Below, in pieces: positions 33,562-42,923 of a DNA stretch of 64,000 nt. The stretch's first letter is position 1. Each line of letters opens with the position of its first letter. The position numbers and the translations under genes are program-made. Source of the DNA: Alphaproteobacteria bacterium (GTDB taxonomy: Bacteria; Pseudomonadota; Alphaproteobacteria; Rhodobacterales; Rhodobacteraceae); contig JAUIFH010000007.1 of assembly GCA_030429495.1 (NCBI GenBank), forward strand, positions 62,001-126,000, given 5' to 3'. The notes beneath the pieces were generated by a model, which saw only the letters and a program-made list of their open reading frames with translations, was not told the origin of the DNA and made no database searches.

Positions 33562-34410
33562 TCAGCGCCCGAACGCGCCTGTTCCGCGAAGCCTCGCGTG
33601 GCGGTTGACGTCCTTGTAGAGAAGGTAGCGGAAAGGACCCGGCCCGGCGGCGTAACAGGCCTGCGGGCAATAGGCGCGCAGCCACATGAAATCGCCGGCC
33701 TCGACCTCTACCCAGTCCTGGTTGAGCTTGTAGACCGCCTTGCCTTCAAGGACGTAAAGCCCGTGCTCCATCACATGGGTTTCCTCGAACGGAATGACGC
33801 CGCCGGGCTGGAAGGTGACGATGGTGACATGCATGTCGTGGGCAAGGTCGGCGGGGTCGACGAACCGCGTCGTGGCCCAGCGCCCTTCAGTATCGGGCAT
33901 CGGCGCAGGGTCAACCGCCCGGTCGGACGTGACGAACGCCTTGGGCGCCGGCAGGCCCGGCACCGGTTCGTAGAGCTTGCGGATCCAGTGGAAGCGGGCC
34001 GGAACCTTGCTCTTGTTGCGTAGCGTCCATGCCGAACCCGGCGGCAGATAGGCGAAACCGCCCGGCTCAAGGTCGTGGCGCACGCCCTCCAGTGTCAGCG
34101 TCGGCGCGCCTTCGGTGACGAAGATCACGCCTTCCGCACCCGCTTCCGGCTCGGGTTTGTCCGAACCGCCACCCGGCGCGACCTCCATCACATACTGGCT
34201 GAACGTCTCGGAAAACCCCGACATCGGCCGAGCGATCAGCCACATCCGCGTATCGGTCCAGCCCGGCAGGAAGGATGTGACGATATCCGAAAAGCAGCCC
34301 TTCGGGATGACGCAATAAGCCTCGGTAAAGACGGCGCGGCCGGTCATTAGACTGGTCTGGGGCGGCAGGCCGCCATGCGGCGCGTAGTAGGTGCTCGGGG
34401 GCTTGCTCAT
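33562..34410 (-). CDS. allE: (S)-ureidoglycine aminohydrolase
   Basis: This 282-residue bicupin (YlbA/AllE/UGlyAH) releases ammonia from (S)-ureidoglycine to give (S)-ureidoglycolate. It shows the N-terminal cupin with FVTEGAPTLTLEG and AYLPPGSAWTLRN, and the manganese-binding C-terminal cupin with EETHVMEHGLYVLEGKAVYK, FMWLRAYCPQACYA and the end YLLYKDVNR. It overlaps the allantoinase fusion by an ATGA and precedes allA by 29 bases. An allantoate amidohydrolase, the enzyme just before it in the pathway, is not in this window. Confidence 0.92.
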   Translation of the reverse strand: MSKPPSTYYAPHGGLPPQTSLMTGRAVFTEAYCVIPKGCFSDIVTSFLPGWTDTRMWLIARPMSGFSETFSQYVMEVAPGGGSDKPEPEAGAEGVIFVTEGAPTLTLEGVRHDLEPGGFAYLPPGSAWTLRNKSKVPARFHWIRKLYEPVPGLPAPKAFVTSDRAVDPAPMPDTEGRWATTRFVDPADLAHDMHVTIVTFQPGGVIPFEETHVMEHGLYVLEGKAVYKLNQDWVEVEAGDFMWLRAYCPQACYAAGPGPFRYLLYKDVNRHARLRGTGAFGR

Positions 34411-35822
34411 CGGGGCAACATGTCCTTGAGGCGGATTTCCGCAATGCGTTCGACCTGGGCGCAGGCCTCGGCGAACTCGGTGTCGCTGTCATTATCGATG
34501 CGGCGGCGGAAGGCGTCGAGGATCGACGCCTTCGTATTGTCGCGCACGGCGATGATGAACGGAAAGCCGTGGCGCGCCACATAGGCCGTGTTGAGTTCGG
34601 TGAAGGCCGCGCGCTCTGCGTCCGTCAGCGAGTCAAGACCGGCCGATGCCTGCTCACCCGTGGATTCCGTTGTCAGACGCTTGGCCTGCGCGAGCTTGCC
34701 GGCAAGGTCGGGATGCGCGGTCAGAACGCCAAGACGCTCCTCACGGGATGCGCTGCGGAACACGCGGGCAAGCGCGTTGTGCAATCCGGCAGCCGTGTCA
34801 TGGGCGGGGCCAAGCTCCAGCGCCCAGGCGCGTTCCGCGATCCAGGCCGAGTGCTCGAACACGCCGCCGAAGCGGTTGACGAAACTGTCTTTGTCCATCC
34901 GGCTCGGCCGGTCGAACCGGCGCGACGGATGTGTCGCGGCCCAGTGGCGGGCAATGTCGATGCGGCGCGGGAACCAGACGCCGTCATGGGATTTCGCGTA
35001 GTCGAGGAACCGCTTCAGACCGGCGATCTTGCCCGGCCGACCGATCAGCCGGCAATGCAGCCCGACCGACATCATCTTGGCCGCACCCGCCTGCCCCTCG
35101 GCATAGAGCATGTCGAACGCGTCCTTGAGATACTGGTAGAACTGTTCGCCCGTGATGTAGCCCGGCGCCGTGGCAAAGCGCATGTCATTGGCTTCAAGCG
35201 TATAGGGGATCACCAGCTGGTCGCGATCGCCGGATTCAATCCAGTACGGCAGGTCGTCGTCGTAAGTATCTGAGATCCAGTCGAAACCCTGCTCTGCCGT
35301 CAGCCGGACCGTGTTCACCGAACAGCGCCCGGTATACCAGCCCGTCGGGCGGCTTCCCGTCACCTCGGTGTGAAGCCGGATCGCCTCGGCGATCTGGCGG
35401 CGCTCCTCCTCCTCCGGCATATCCCTGTGCTCGACCCATTTCAGGCCGTGGGACGCGATCTCCCATCCGGCCGACTTCATCGCCGCAACCTGTTCGGGCG
35501 AACGGGCAAGCGCCGTCGCCACGCCGTAGATCGTCACCGGAATGTCCATGCCCGTGAATAGGCGATGCAGCCGCCAGAAACCGGCCCGCGCGCCATACTC
35601 GTAGATCGATTCCATGTTCCAGTGGCGCTGCCCTTGCCATGGCGCTGCGCCGGGAATGTCGGACAGGAAAGCCTCGGAAGCAGCGTCGCCATGAAGGACG
35701 CAGTTTTCGCCGCCTTCCTCATAGTTCAGGACAAGGCTTACGGCGATCTTCGCACCGCCGGGCCATTTTGCGTCTGGGGGCGTCGGGCCATGGCCGGACA
35801 TGTCACGGGGGTATCGATTCAT
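34407..35822 (-). CDS. puuE: Fused allantoinase (PuuE) and OHCU decarboxylase (UraD)
   Basis: This 471-residue protein joins two steps of urate breakdown. Residues about 1-300 are a PuuE-type allantoinase with a polysaccharide-deacetylase fold (VSLVLNYEEGGENCVLHGD, EIASHGLKWVEHRDM, FPRRIDIARHWAATHP). Residues about 310-471 are 2-oxo-4-hydroxy-4-carboxy-5-ureidoimidazoline decarboxylase (NRFGGVFEHSAWIAERAW, LTAHPDLAGKLA, VARHGFPFIIAVR). The second half makes allantoin and the first opens it to allantoate. I prefer the ATG at 35822; a GTG at 35852 is the alternative. Such fusions are known in related bacteria. Confidence 0.92.
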   Translation of the reverse strand: MNRYPRDMSGHGPTPPDAKWPGGAKIAVSLVLNYEEGGENCVLHGDAASEAFLSDIPGAAPWQGQRHWNMESIYEYGARAGFWRLHRLFTGMDIPVTIYGVATALARSPEQVAAMKSAGWEIASHGLKWVEHRDMPEEEERRQIAEAIRLHTEVTGSRPTGWYTGRCSVNTVRLTAEQGFDWISDTYDDDLPYWIESGDRDQLVIPYTLEANDMRFATAPGYITGEQFYQYLKDAFDMLYAEGQAGAAKMMSVGLHCRLIGRPGKIAGLKRFLDYAKSHDGVWFPRRIDIARHWAATHPSRRFDRPSRMDKDSFVNRFGGVFEHSAWIAERAWALELGPAHDTAAGLHNALARVFRSASREERLGVLTAHPDLAGKLAQAKRLTTESTGEQASAGLDSLTDAERAAFTELNTAYVARHGFPFIIAVRDNTKASILDAFRRRIDNDSDTEFAEACAQVERIAEIRLKDMLPR

Positions 35823-35876
35823 GCGCTCGCTTTCATCATGTTGCCGAGACACTACCCGGCATGGCGATGAAGAATT

Positions 35877-35902
35877 ATCAAGAAAATCCTAAAAGACTTG
35901 AT
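35877..35902. promoter_or_regulatory. Candidate operator between puuE-uraD and uraH
   Basis: An inverted repeat ATCAAG-N14-CTTGAT lies in an AT-rich patch of the 149-base divergent gap. Its place fits joint control of both arms of the urate pathway; no regulator gene is adjacent. Confidence 0.4.
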
Positions 35903-35971
35903 GGAAATATCGGCGGTCCGTTTCATGGCCTTTCCGGCGCATGATACCGCCACGCAATACGGAGGGCGACA

Positions 35972-36331
35972 ATGGCCGAAGGCTATCTGACGACACATGT
36001 GCTCGACACAGCACGCGGCGTGCCGGCCGAGGGGCTTCGGATCACGCTGCACCGGCTGACCGGCCAGGGCCCGGAAAAACTCGCCGAGATGGTAACGAAC
36101 GAAGACGGGCGCACCAACGCGCCAATCCTGCCCAAGGGCGCCTTCACGACAGGCCGCTATGAACTGGTCTTCCATGCAGGCGCCTATCTGGACGCAATCG
36201 GTGCTCCGGCGGAAAGCCCGAGGTTCCTCGACGAGATCCCGATCCGCTTTGGAATCTCGGACGCGGACGCGCATTACCATGTGCCGCTGCTGCTCTCGCC
36301 GTTCAGCTTCTCGACCTATCGGGGCAGTTGA
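35972..36331 (+). CDS. uraH: 5-hydroxyisourate hydrolase (transthyretin-like)
   Basis: This 119-residue protein is the normal length for HIU hydrolase. It begins [14 protein letters not shown] (the active-site histidine region) and ends STYRGS, the C-terminal YRGS motif that separates the enzyme from transthyretin. It hydrolyses 5-hydroxyisourate to OHCU, the substrate of the UraD half of the neighbouring fusion. A GGAGGG precedes the ATG. A urate oxidase that would make its substrate is not in the window. Confidence 0.95.
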   Translation: MAEGYLTTHVLDTARGVPAEGLRITLHRLTGQGPEKLAEMVTNEDGRTNAPILPKGAFTTGRYELVFHAGAYLDAIGAPAESPRFLDEIPIRFGISDADAHYHVPLLLSPFSFSTYRGS

Positions 36332-36343
36332 TCCGCCCTTCTT

Positions 36344-36409
36344 TGACCTTTTGGTCAGGAATTTCGATTGCGGAGACACGGGACAATCGCTAGCGTCCCG
36401 CGCTATGAT
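36344..36409 (+). promoter_or_regulatory. Promoter region of deoC
   Basis: The gap after uraH contains TGACC-TTTT-GGTCA (36344-36357), then GGGAC-N10-GTCCC (36380-36399), and a TATGAT (36404-36409) that fits a -10 box with GGGACA as a weak -35 at 18 bases. The first repeat may be an operator or the uraH end. Confidence 0.4.
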
Positions 36410-36440
36410 CCATTCGTAGTGAGACAGAGAGGAGCTTCGC

Positions 36441-37415
36441 ATGTCGAGCCCGGCGCCACATGCCCTCCCCAATGACATGCGCAATCCCGGCGTCCCGCTC
36501 CAGACCGACTGGTTCGAGCAGATCGCCGTCAACACACCCGCGGTCGAACGCCGGACGGCAACGCTGACGACCCGGCGGACCGTGAAGAAGGCATGGCAAG
36601 CCGCATGGCTCGTCAATGCGATCCGCTGCATGGACCTGACCACGCTCGCCGGCGATGACACGGAAGACCGGGTGCGCCGCCTTTGTGCCAAGGCGCGGCG
36701 CCCGCTGGCCGATCACATCATGGGCGGCCTCGGCCTCGACCGGCTCACGACCGGTGCCGCCTGCGTTTACCCGACGATGGTGCGTGCCGCAGTCAAGGCG
36801 CTGGAAGGCAGCGGCGTTCCCGTCGCCTCGGTTGCCACAGGGTTCCCCGCCGGCCTGATGCCGCTCGATTTACGGCTCGCCGAAATCCGCTACGCGGTCG
36901 GAGAGGGCGCCGACGAGATCGACATCGTCATCACCCGCGCCCATGTCCTCGACGGCAACTGGAATGCGCTTTACGACGAGGTCGCCGCGATGCGCGAGGC
37001 CTGCGGCCCGGCACATATGAAGGCGATCCTCGCGACGGGCGACCTGAAGACGCTGCGCAATGTCTACAAGGCGTCGATGGTGGCGATGCAGGCCGGGGCG
37101 GATTTCATCAAGACCTCGACCGGGAAAGAGGGCGCGAACGCGACATTGCCGGTGTCGCTCGTCATGGTCCGCGCGCTGCGCGACTACGGGGAGCGCACCG
37201 GGCAGCGGATCGGCTTCAAACCGGCGGGCGGCATGAAGACCGCCAAGGACGCACTCGCCTGGCAGATCCTGATGAAAGAGGAGCTGGGCAACGATTGGCT
37301 TCAGCCCGACCTCTTCCGGTTCGGCGCATCTTCCATGCTTGCCGATATCGAGCGGCAGCTCGAACATCACGTCACCGGACGCTACGCTGCGTCCTCGCGC
37401 CATGCGATAGCCTGA
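36441..37415 (+). CDS. deoC: Deoxyribose-phosphate aldolase
   Basis: This 324-residue class I aldolase is of the longer eukaryotic-like DeoC type. The Schiff-base lysine is in DFIKTSTGK (Lys224) and the helper lysine in GFKPAGGMKT (Lys260). It splits 2-deoxyribose-5-phosphate into glyceraldehyde-3-phosphate and acetaldehyde. A GAGAGGAG Shine-Dalgarno precedes the ATG. The aldehyde dehydrogenase seven bases downstream would remove the acetaldehyde, and the nucleoside-like transporter at 52.5 kb could bring in the source. Confidence 0.93.
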   Translation: MSSPAPHALPNDMRNPGVPLQTDWFEQIAVNTPAVERRTATLTTRRTVKKAWQAAWLVNAIRCMDLTTLAGDDTEDRVRRLCAKARRPLADHIMGGLGLDRLTTGAACVYPTMVRAAVKALEGSGVPVASVATGFPAGLMPLDLRLAEIRYAVGEGADEIDIVITRAHVLDGNWNALYDEVAAMREACGPAHMKAILATGDLKTLRNVYKASMVAMQAGADFIKTSTGKEGANATLPVSLVMVRALRDYGERTGQRIGFKPAGGMKTAKDALAWQILMKEELGNDWLQPDLFRFGASSMLADIERQLEHHVTGRYAASSRHAIA

Positions 37416-37422
37416 GGGACCG

Positions 37423-39780
37423 ATGCCCAGCGTGACCGATATCCTGAAAACCATGGAATACGGACCGGCCCCCGAAGCGTCCGGAGAGGTGATGGAATGG
37501 CTGAAGGAACGCAAGTCCTTCGGCCACTTCATCAACGGCGCCTTCGTGAAGCCATCCAAATCCTTCGCGACCGCAAACCCCGCGACCGGAGAGACACTCG
37601 CCAAAGCTGCACAGGGCACGGCCAGCGATGTCGGCGCCGCCGTCAAGGCCGCCCGCGCCGCCCTGCCCGGCTGGTCGAAGCATACTGGACACGAGCGCGC
37701 GAAATGGCTCTACGCCATCGCGCGCCACATCCAGAAGCGAGAGCGGTTCCTGGCGGTTCTGGAAACGCTCGATAACGGCAAGCCGATCCGCGAAAGCCGC
37801 GACATCGACGTGCCTTTGGTCGCCCGTCACTTCTACCACCATGCCGGCTGGGCTGAGATGCTGGAGGATGAATTCCCCGGCACGAAACCAGTGGGCGTCT
37901 GCGGCCAGATCATCCCATGGAACTTCCCGCTCCTGATGCTCGCATGGAAGGTCGCCCCGGCGCTGGCGGCCGGCAACACGGTCGTCCTTAAGCCGGCGGA
38001 ATACACGCCGCTGACCGCGCTTGCCTTCGCCGAGATCTGCGCCGAGATCGGGCTGCCGAAGGGCGTTGTGAACATCGTCACCGGCGGCGGCGAAACCGGC
38101 GCGGCGCTGGTGGCATCCGCGGTCGACAAGATCGCCTTCACCGGCTCGACAGAGGTTGGCCGCGCGATCCGCAAGGCGACGGCAGGCACGGGCAAGAAGC
38201 TGACGCTGGAACTCGGCGGCAAGTCCCCGTTCATCGTCTTTGCCGATGCCGATATCGACGGCGCGGTCGAGGGCGTGGTCGACGCGATCTGGTTCAACCA
38301 GGGCCAGGTCTGCTGCGCCGGCTCCCGCATTCTCGTGCAGGAAAGCGTCGCCGGGGCGTTCCAGAAACGCCTCATGGCGCGGCTCGCGAAGCTCCGCGTC
38401 GGCGATCCGCTGGACAAGTCCACCGATGTCGGCGCGATCGTCGATCCGGTCCAGCTCAGGGCCATCCGCGATCTGGTCGCGCGGGGCGAGGCCGAAGGCG
38501 CCGTCCTGCATCAGTCCGAAACCCAGCTTCCGCCCAAGGGCTGCTTCTTCGCACCGGGCTTCTTCACCAATGTCGCGCCTGCCAACATCGTCTCTGAGGT
38601 CGAGATCTTCGGCCCCGTCGCGACACTCACCACGTTCCGCACGCCGGACGAGGCGGTGGAGCTTGCCAACAACACGCGCTACGGCCTTGCCGCCTCGATC
38701 TGGTCCGAGAACGTCAACCTCGCGCTTGACATCGCGTCGAAGGTCAAGGCGGGCGTCATCTGGGTGAATTCCACCAACATCTTCGATGCCGGTGCCGGGT
38801 TCGGCGGCTATCGCGAAAGCGGCTTTGGCCGTGAAGGCGGGCGCGAGGGGATGCGCGAATACCTCAGCGAGCCGTCCCGGAGGGCAAAGCCCGAGGCGGA
38901 GCCGGGGCGGCTCGATGCTGCGCCGGTACCGGGCCTGCCGTCGAAGGGCGGGGCACCGATCGACCGCACCGCAAAGATGTATATCGGCGGCGCGCAGAAA
39001 CGGCCGGATTCCGGCTATTCCTATGCCGTCGTCGCCAAGGGGCACGAAATCGGCCTCGCCGGGCTCGGCAATCGCAAGGACATCCGCAATGCCGTCGAGG
39101 CAGCGCACAAGGCGGGCGGTTGGGGCAAGGCCACCGGGCACAACCGTGCGCAGGTACTCTACTACATCGCCGAAAACCTGTCGGCGCGGCAGGCGGAGTT
39201 CACCCGCCGCCTGAAAGACGCAGGCGTCACGAAAGCCGCGGACGAAGTTGACGCGTCCATCCGCCGGGCTTTCTACTACGCCGCGCAGGCCGACAAGTTC
39301 GACGGCGCCGTGCACGCGACGAAATCGGCCCATGTCACGCTCGCCATGCCCGAAGCCTTCGGGGTGATGGGCATCGCCTGCCCCGACGACGCACCGCTTC
39401 TCGGCTTCCTCAGCCTCGTCCTGCCCACGATCGCGATGGGCAATCGTGTCGTTGCGATCCCGGCAAGCTCGATGCCGCTCGCGGCCACCGATCTCTATCA
39501 GGTCTTCGACACGTCCGACCTGCCCGACGGCGTGGTCAACATCGTCACCGGAGCGAAGGACGAACTGGCAAAGACGCTGGCCGCCCACGACGACGTGGCG
39601 GCGATGTGGTATTGCGGCGGGCCGGAAGGCGCGAAGATGACCGAGGCCGAAAGCGCGGGCAATCTCAAGGTGACATGGACCTTCCCGAACCACGACTGGC
39701 ATGGGGCAAACGGTCAGGGCCGGGACTTCCTGCTCCGCGCCACGCAGGTCAAGAACATCTGGGTGCCCTACGGCGAGTGA
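37423..39780 (+). CDS. ALDH16-type two-domain aldehyde dehydrogenase
   Basis: This 785-residue protein has a complete N-terminal aldehyde dehydrogenase domain (about residues 1-480) with VCGQIIPWNFPLLM, Glu263 in LELGGKSP and Cys297 in GQVCCAGSR. After a linker near residue 500 comes a second, shorter ALDH-like domain (about 520-785) with no GQxC cysteine or LELGG motif, so it is a pseudo-enzyme. This is the layout of the ALDH16 family, where the second domain takes part in assembly. Coupled to deoC, the likely substrate is acetaldehyde. Confidence 0.9.
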   Translation: MPSVTDILKTMEYGPAPEASGEVMEWLKERKSFGHFINGAFVKPSKSFATANPATGETLAKAAQGTASDVGAAVKAARAALPGWSKHTGHERAKWLYAIARHIQKRERFLAVLETLDNGKPIRESRDIDVPLVARHFYHHAGWAEMLEDEFPGTKPVGVCGQIIPWNFPLLMLAWKVAPALAAGNTVVLKPAEYTPLTALAFAEICAEIGLPKGVVNIVTGGGETGAALVASAVDKIAFTGSTEVGRAIRKATAGTGKKLTLELGGKSPFIVFADADIDGAVEGVVDAIWFNQGQVCCAGSRILVQESVAGAFQKRLMARLAKLRVGDPLDKSTDVGAIVDPVQLRAIRDLVARGEAEGAVLHQSETQLPPKGCFFAPGFFTNVAPANIVSEVEIFGPVATLTTFRTPDEAVELANNTRYGLAASIWSENVNLALDIASKVKAGVIWVNSTNIFDAGAGFGGYRESGFGREGGREGMREYLSEPSRRAKPEAEPGRLDAAPVPGLPSKGGAPIDRTAKMYIGGAQKRPDSGYSYAVVAKGHEIGLAGLGNRKDIRNAVEAAHKAGGWGKATGHNRAQVLYYIAENLSARQAEFTRRLKDAGVTKAADEVDASIRRAFYYAAQADKFDGAVHATKSAHVTLAMPEAFGVMGIACPDDAPLLGFLSLVLPTIAMGNRVVAIPASSMPLAATDLYQVFDTSDLPDGVVNIVTGAKDELAKTLAAHDDVAAMWYCGGPEGAKMTEAESAGNLKVTWTFPNHDWHGANGQGRDFLLRATQVKNIWVPYGE

Positions 39781-39799
39781 TCCGGAAGAAGCGCGCCGC

Positions 39800-40942
39800 T
39801 CAGGCCGCGCGCCCAGGCAGCGCCCGCGCGATGACGAGGCGCTGAATCTCGCTGGTGCCTTCGTAGATCTGGCAGACCCGCACATCGCGGTAGATCCGCT
39901 CGACCGGATAGTCGGCAAGGTAACCGTAGCCGCCGTGGATCTGGATCGCATCGGAGCAGACCTGTTCGGCCATCTCAGACGCGAAAAGCTTGGCCATCGA
40001 CGCCTCGACCAGACAGGGCCTGCCGGCATCCTTCAGGCTTGCCGCATGAAGGACAAGCTGGCGCGCAGCCTCGATCCGGGTCGCCATGTCGGCCAGCTTG
40101 AAGGCCACGGCCTGATGGCCGGCAATCGGTTTGCCAAAGGTGATCCGTTCCGCCGCATAGGCCTGGGCCGCCTCGAAGGCGCCGCGCGCCATGCCGACGG
40201 CCTGGGCCGCGATGCCGATGCGCCCGCCCTCAAGGTTCGCCAGCGCGATCTTGTAGCCCTGCCCCTCTTCGCCCAGCCGGTTTTCCACCGGGATGCGCAT
40301 GTCGGTGAACGACAGCGCGCAGGTATCCGAGGAATGCTGGCCCAGCTTGTGCTCAATCGAAACCACAGAATAGCCGGGCGTGTCGGTCGGGACCAGGAAG
40401 GCCGTGATCCCCTTTGACCCAGCCGCCGCGTCGGTCACCGCGAAGACGCAGATCAGGTTGCCGTTCTTGCCCGATGTGATGAACTGCTTCGCTCCGTCGA
40501 TCACATAGTGGTCGCCATCGCGCCGTGCCCGGGTGCGCAACGCCGACGCCTCGGAACCGGCATGCGGTTCGGTCAGGGCAAAGCCGCCGATCCATTCGCC
40601 GCTGGCGAGTTTCGGAAGGTAGCGCTGCTTCTGCACCTCGGTCCCGAACCGCAGGATCGGCATGCAGCCGACGGAACTGTGGACCGACACGATGGTTGAA
40701 CATGCGCCGTCGGCGGCAGCGATTTCCTCAAGCGCCAGAGCATAGGCAACCATGCCGGTCTCGGAACCGCCATAGGCCTCGGGCACCAGCATCCCGAGAA
40801 AGCCAAGCTCACCCATCTGCGCCAGCTCGGCCCGCGGGAAAGCGTGATCCCGGTCGCGCGCCGCTGCACCCGGTGCGAGTTGTTCGCGCGCAAAGGCGCG
40901 CGCGGCGTCGCGCAGGCTTTCCTGCAGATCGTCAAGCAGCAT
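39800..40942 (-). CDS. Acyl-CoA dehydrogenase
   Basis: This 380-residue flavoprotein introduces a double bond into an acyl-CoA. It has [33 protein letters not shown] and the catalytic glutamate in [15 protein letters not shown] (Glu361), the position used by short-chain and similar dehydrogenases. Its ATG shares a base with the stop of the thiolase gene (TGATG), so I use 40942 as start, not the longer frame. It is the last gene of a minus-strand operon of ligase, 3-hydroxyacyl dehydrogenase and thiolase. Electron-transfer flavoprotein genes are not seen here. Confidence 0.92.
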   Translation of the reverse strand: MLLDDLQESLRDAARAFAREQLAPGAAARDRDHAFPRAELAQMGELGFLGMLVPEAYGGSETGMVAYALALEEIAAADGACSTIVSVHSSVGCMPILRFGTEVQKQRYLPKLASGEWIGGFALTEPHAGSEASALRTRARRDGDHYVIDGAKQFITSGKNGNLICVFAVTDAAAGSKGITAFLVPTDTPGYSVVSIEHKLGQHSSDTCALSFTDMRIPVENRLGEEGQGYKIALANLEGGRIGIAAQAVGMARGAFEAAQAYAAERITFGKPIAGHQAVAFKLADMATRIEAARQLVLHAASLKDAGRPCLVEASMAKLFASEMAEQVCSDAIQIHGGYGYLADYPVERIYRDVRVCQIYEGTSEIQRLVIARALPGRAA

Positions 40943-42129
40943 CAGGTCAGCCTTTCGATGGCAACGGCCGTCGCCTCGCCACCGCCGATGCACAGGCTGG
41001 CGACGCCGAGGGTCAGGTCATGGGTTGCAAGCGCCTCGTAAAGCGTGACCAGAACACGCGCGCCGGAGGCCCCGATCGGGTGGCCATAGGCGCAGGCTCC
41101 GCCGTGGATGTTCACCCTGTCATGCGGCAGGTCAAGGTCACGCATCGCCGCCATGGCGACGACGGCGAAGGCCTCGTTGACCTCGTAAAGGTCGATCTCC
41201 GCCGGGGTCCGTCCGATCCGATCGCACAGTTTCCGGATCGCCCCGATGGGCGCGGTCGGGAACCGGCTTGGCGCATCGGCATGCGTCGCGTGGCCGACAA
41301 TCCGCGCCAGCGGTGACAGGCCGCGCCGCTCGGCCTCGGACGCGCGCATCAGGACGAGCGCGGCCGCGCCGTCCGAAATCGAGGACGAGTTCGCGGCCGT
41401 CACCGTACCGCCTTCTCGGAACGCGGGCCGAAGCGTTGGTATTTTGTCGAGCCGCGCCTTGCCCGGCTGTTCGTCGGTATCGACGACGATGTCGCCACGG
41501 CGGTCCTTCACCGTCACCGCCACGATCTCGCGCGCGGCGATGCCGTCGGCGATGGCATTCTGCGCACGCGTCAGCGACGCAATCGCATAGGCATCCTGGT
41601 CTTCGCGGGAAAAGCCGTATTCCTGCGCGCAATCCTCGGCGAAGGTGCCCATCAGTCGGCCCTTGTCATAGGCATCCTCCAGCCCGTCGAGGAACATGTG
41701 GTCCATCACCTTGCCATGGCCCATCCGGTAGCCGGACCGCGCCTTCGGCAGCAGGTAGGGCGCACCCGACATGCTCTCCATGCCGCCGGCCACGACCACC
41801 CCGGCCGACCCGGCCAGCAAGAGGTCATGGCCAAGCATCGCCGCCTTCATGCCCGAGCCGCACATCTTGTTGACGGTCGTCGCGCCGGATGACAGGGGCA
41901 ACCCTGCGGCCAGCGCGGCCTGCCGCGCGGGGGCCTGCCCCTGCCCTGCCGGCAGGACGCACCCCATCAGCACCTCGTCGACCGTCTCGGCGGCGACACC
42001 GCCCTGCTCCAGCGCCGCACGGATCGCGGTCGCGCCCAGATCGGCCGCGCTTACCGCCTCCAGACTGCCAAGATAGCCGCCCATCGGTGTCCGCTTCGCA
42101 CCGACGATGACAATGGGATCCTCATTCAT
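40942..42129 (-). CDS. Acetyl-CoA acetyltransferase (thiolase)
   Basis: This 395-residue thiolase has the acyl-accepting cysteine in [10 protein letters not shown] (Cys90), the NEAFA motif, [16 protein letters not shown] and the second cysteine in CIGGGEATA. It cleaves or forms acetoacetyl-CoA. The GGACAYG wording, with Cys where many have Asn/Leu, is typical of the biosynthetic/degradative thiolase II group. The ATG at 42129 follows GGAAGGAG. Between the dehydrogenases it completes a beta-oxidation-like route, though an enoyl-CoA hydratase is missing locally. Confidence 0.92.
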   Translation of the reverse strand: MNEDPIVIVGAKRTPMGGYLGSLEAVSAADLGATAIRAALEQGGVAAETVDEVLMGCVLPAGQGQAPARQAALAAGLPLSSGATTVNKMCGSGMKAAMLGHDLLLAGSAGVVVAGGMESMSGAPYLLPKARSGYRMGHGKVMDHMFLDGLEDAYDKGRLMGTFAEDCAQEYGFSREDQDAYAIASLTRAQNAIADGIAAREIVAVTVKDRRGDIVVDTDEQPGKARLDKIPTLRPAFREGGTVTAANSSSISDGAAALVLMRASEAERRGLSPLARIVGHATHADAPSRFPTAPIGAIRKLCDRIGRTPAEIDLYEVNEAFAVVAMAAMRDLDLPHDRVNIHGGACAYGHPIGASGARVLVTLYEALATHDLTLGVASLCIGGGEATAVAIERLT

Positions 42130-42151
42130 GTCGCGCTCCTTCCGCAAAAGC

Positions 42152-42913
42152 TCACTTCGCGCCCATGCGCAGGGCGCCGTCAAGCCGGACGACCTCGCCG
42201 TTCAGCATGCGGTTCTCGACGATATGCGCAACCAGCGCGGCGAACTCCTCGGGGCGGCCCAGCCGGGGCGGGAACGGCACCGACGCGCCAAGGCTGTCCT
42301 GCACCTCCTGCGACATCGAGGCCATCATCGGCGTCGCGAAGATGCCGGGTGCGATCGTCACGACCCGGATACCGTGCCGCGCCAGTTCACGCGCGGCCGG
42401 GAGCGTGAGCGCCGCGACCCCGCCCTTGGATGCGGCGTAGGCCGCCTGCCCGATCTGCCCGTCGAAAGCAGCGATCGACGCGGTATTGACGATGACGCCG
42501 CGCTGCCCCCCTTCATCCGGTTCCTGCCGCGCCATCGCCTCGGCGCCAAGGCGCAGCATGTTGAACGTGCCGACCAGATTGATCGTGATCGCACGGGCGA
42601 AACTTTCCAGCCGGTGCGGCCCTTCCCGGCCAAGGATCTTCTCGCCCGGCGCGACGCCGGCGCAGTTGGCAAGCACGTCGATGCGTCCAAACCGGTCCTG
42701 CGCCGCTGCGATTGCGGCCTGTGCGCCTGCCGCGTCGGTCACGTCGCAGCGCACGAACATGCCAGCATCGCCCATATCGGCAGCAAGGGCCGCGCCCTCG
42801 GTCTCGTTCAGATCGAGAATCACCGCCCTGCCACCGGCGACGACCGCCTGCCGGGCAACCGAAGCACCAAGGCCAGAGGCCGCGCCGGTCACGACCGTTA
42901 CCAGATCCTTCAT
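42152..42913 (-). CDS. SDR-type 3-hydroxyacyl-CoA dehydrogenase (HSD10-like)
   Basis: This 253-residue short-chain dehydrogenase has TGAASGLG for NAD binding, [37 protein letters not shown] and the YAASKGG catalytic Tyr/Lys. The text around [11 protein letters not shown] and [14 protein letters not shown] is typical of type-2 3-hydroxyacyl-CoA dehydrogenases, which also handle branched 2-methyl-3-hydroxybutyryl-CoA. It sits between the acyl-CoA ligase and thiolase, with a GAGGAGG before its ATG. Confidence 0.9.
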   Translation of the reverse strand: MKDLVTVVTGAASGLGASVARQAVVAGGRAVILDLNETEGAALAADMGDAGMFVRCDVTDAAGAQAAIAAAQDRFGRIDVLANCAGVAPGEKILGREGPHRLESFARAITINLVGTFNMLRLGAEAMARQEPDEGGQRGVIVNTASIAAFDGQIGQAAYAASKGGVAALTLPAARELARHGIRVVTIAPGIFATPMMASMSQEVQDSLGASVPFPPRLGRPEEFAALVAHIVENRMLNGEVVRLDGALRMGAK

Positions 42914-42923
42914 CGCATCCTCC

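Noticed and set aside
37372-40029. 885-codon minus-strand open frame opposite the ALDH16 gene
   Set aside because: It lies against a clear enzyme gene with catalytic residues, and its translation shows no domain.
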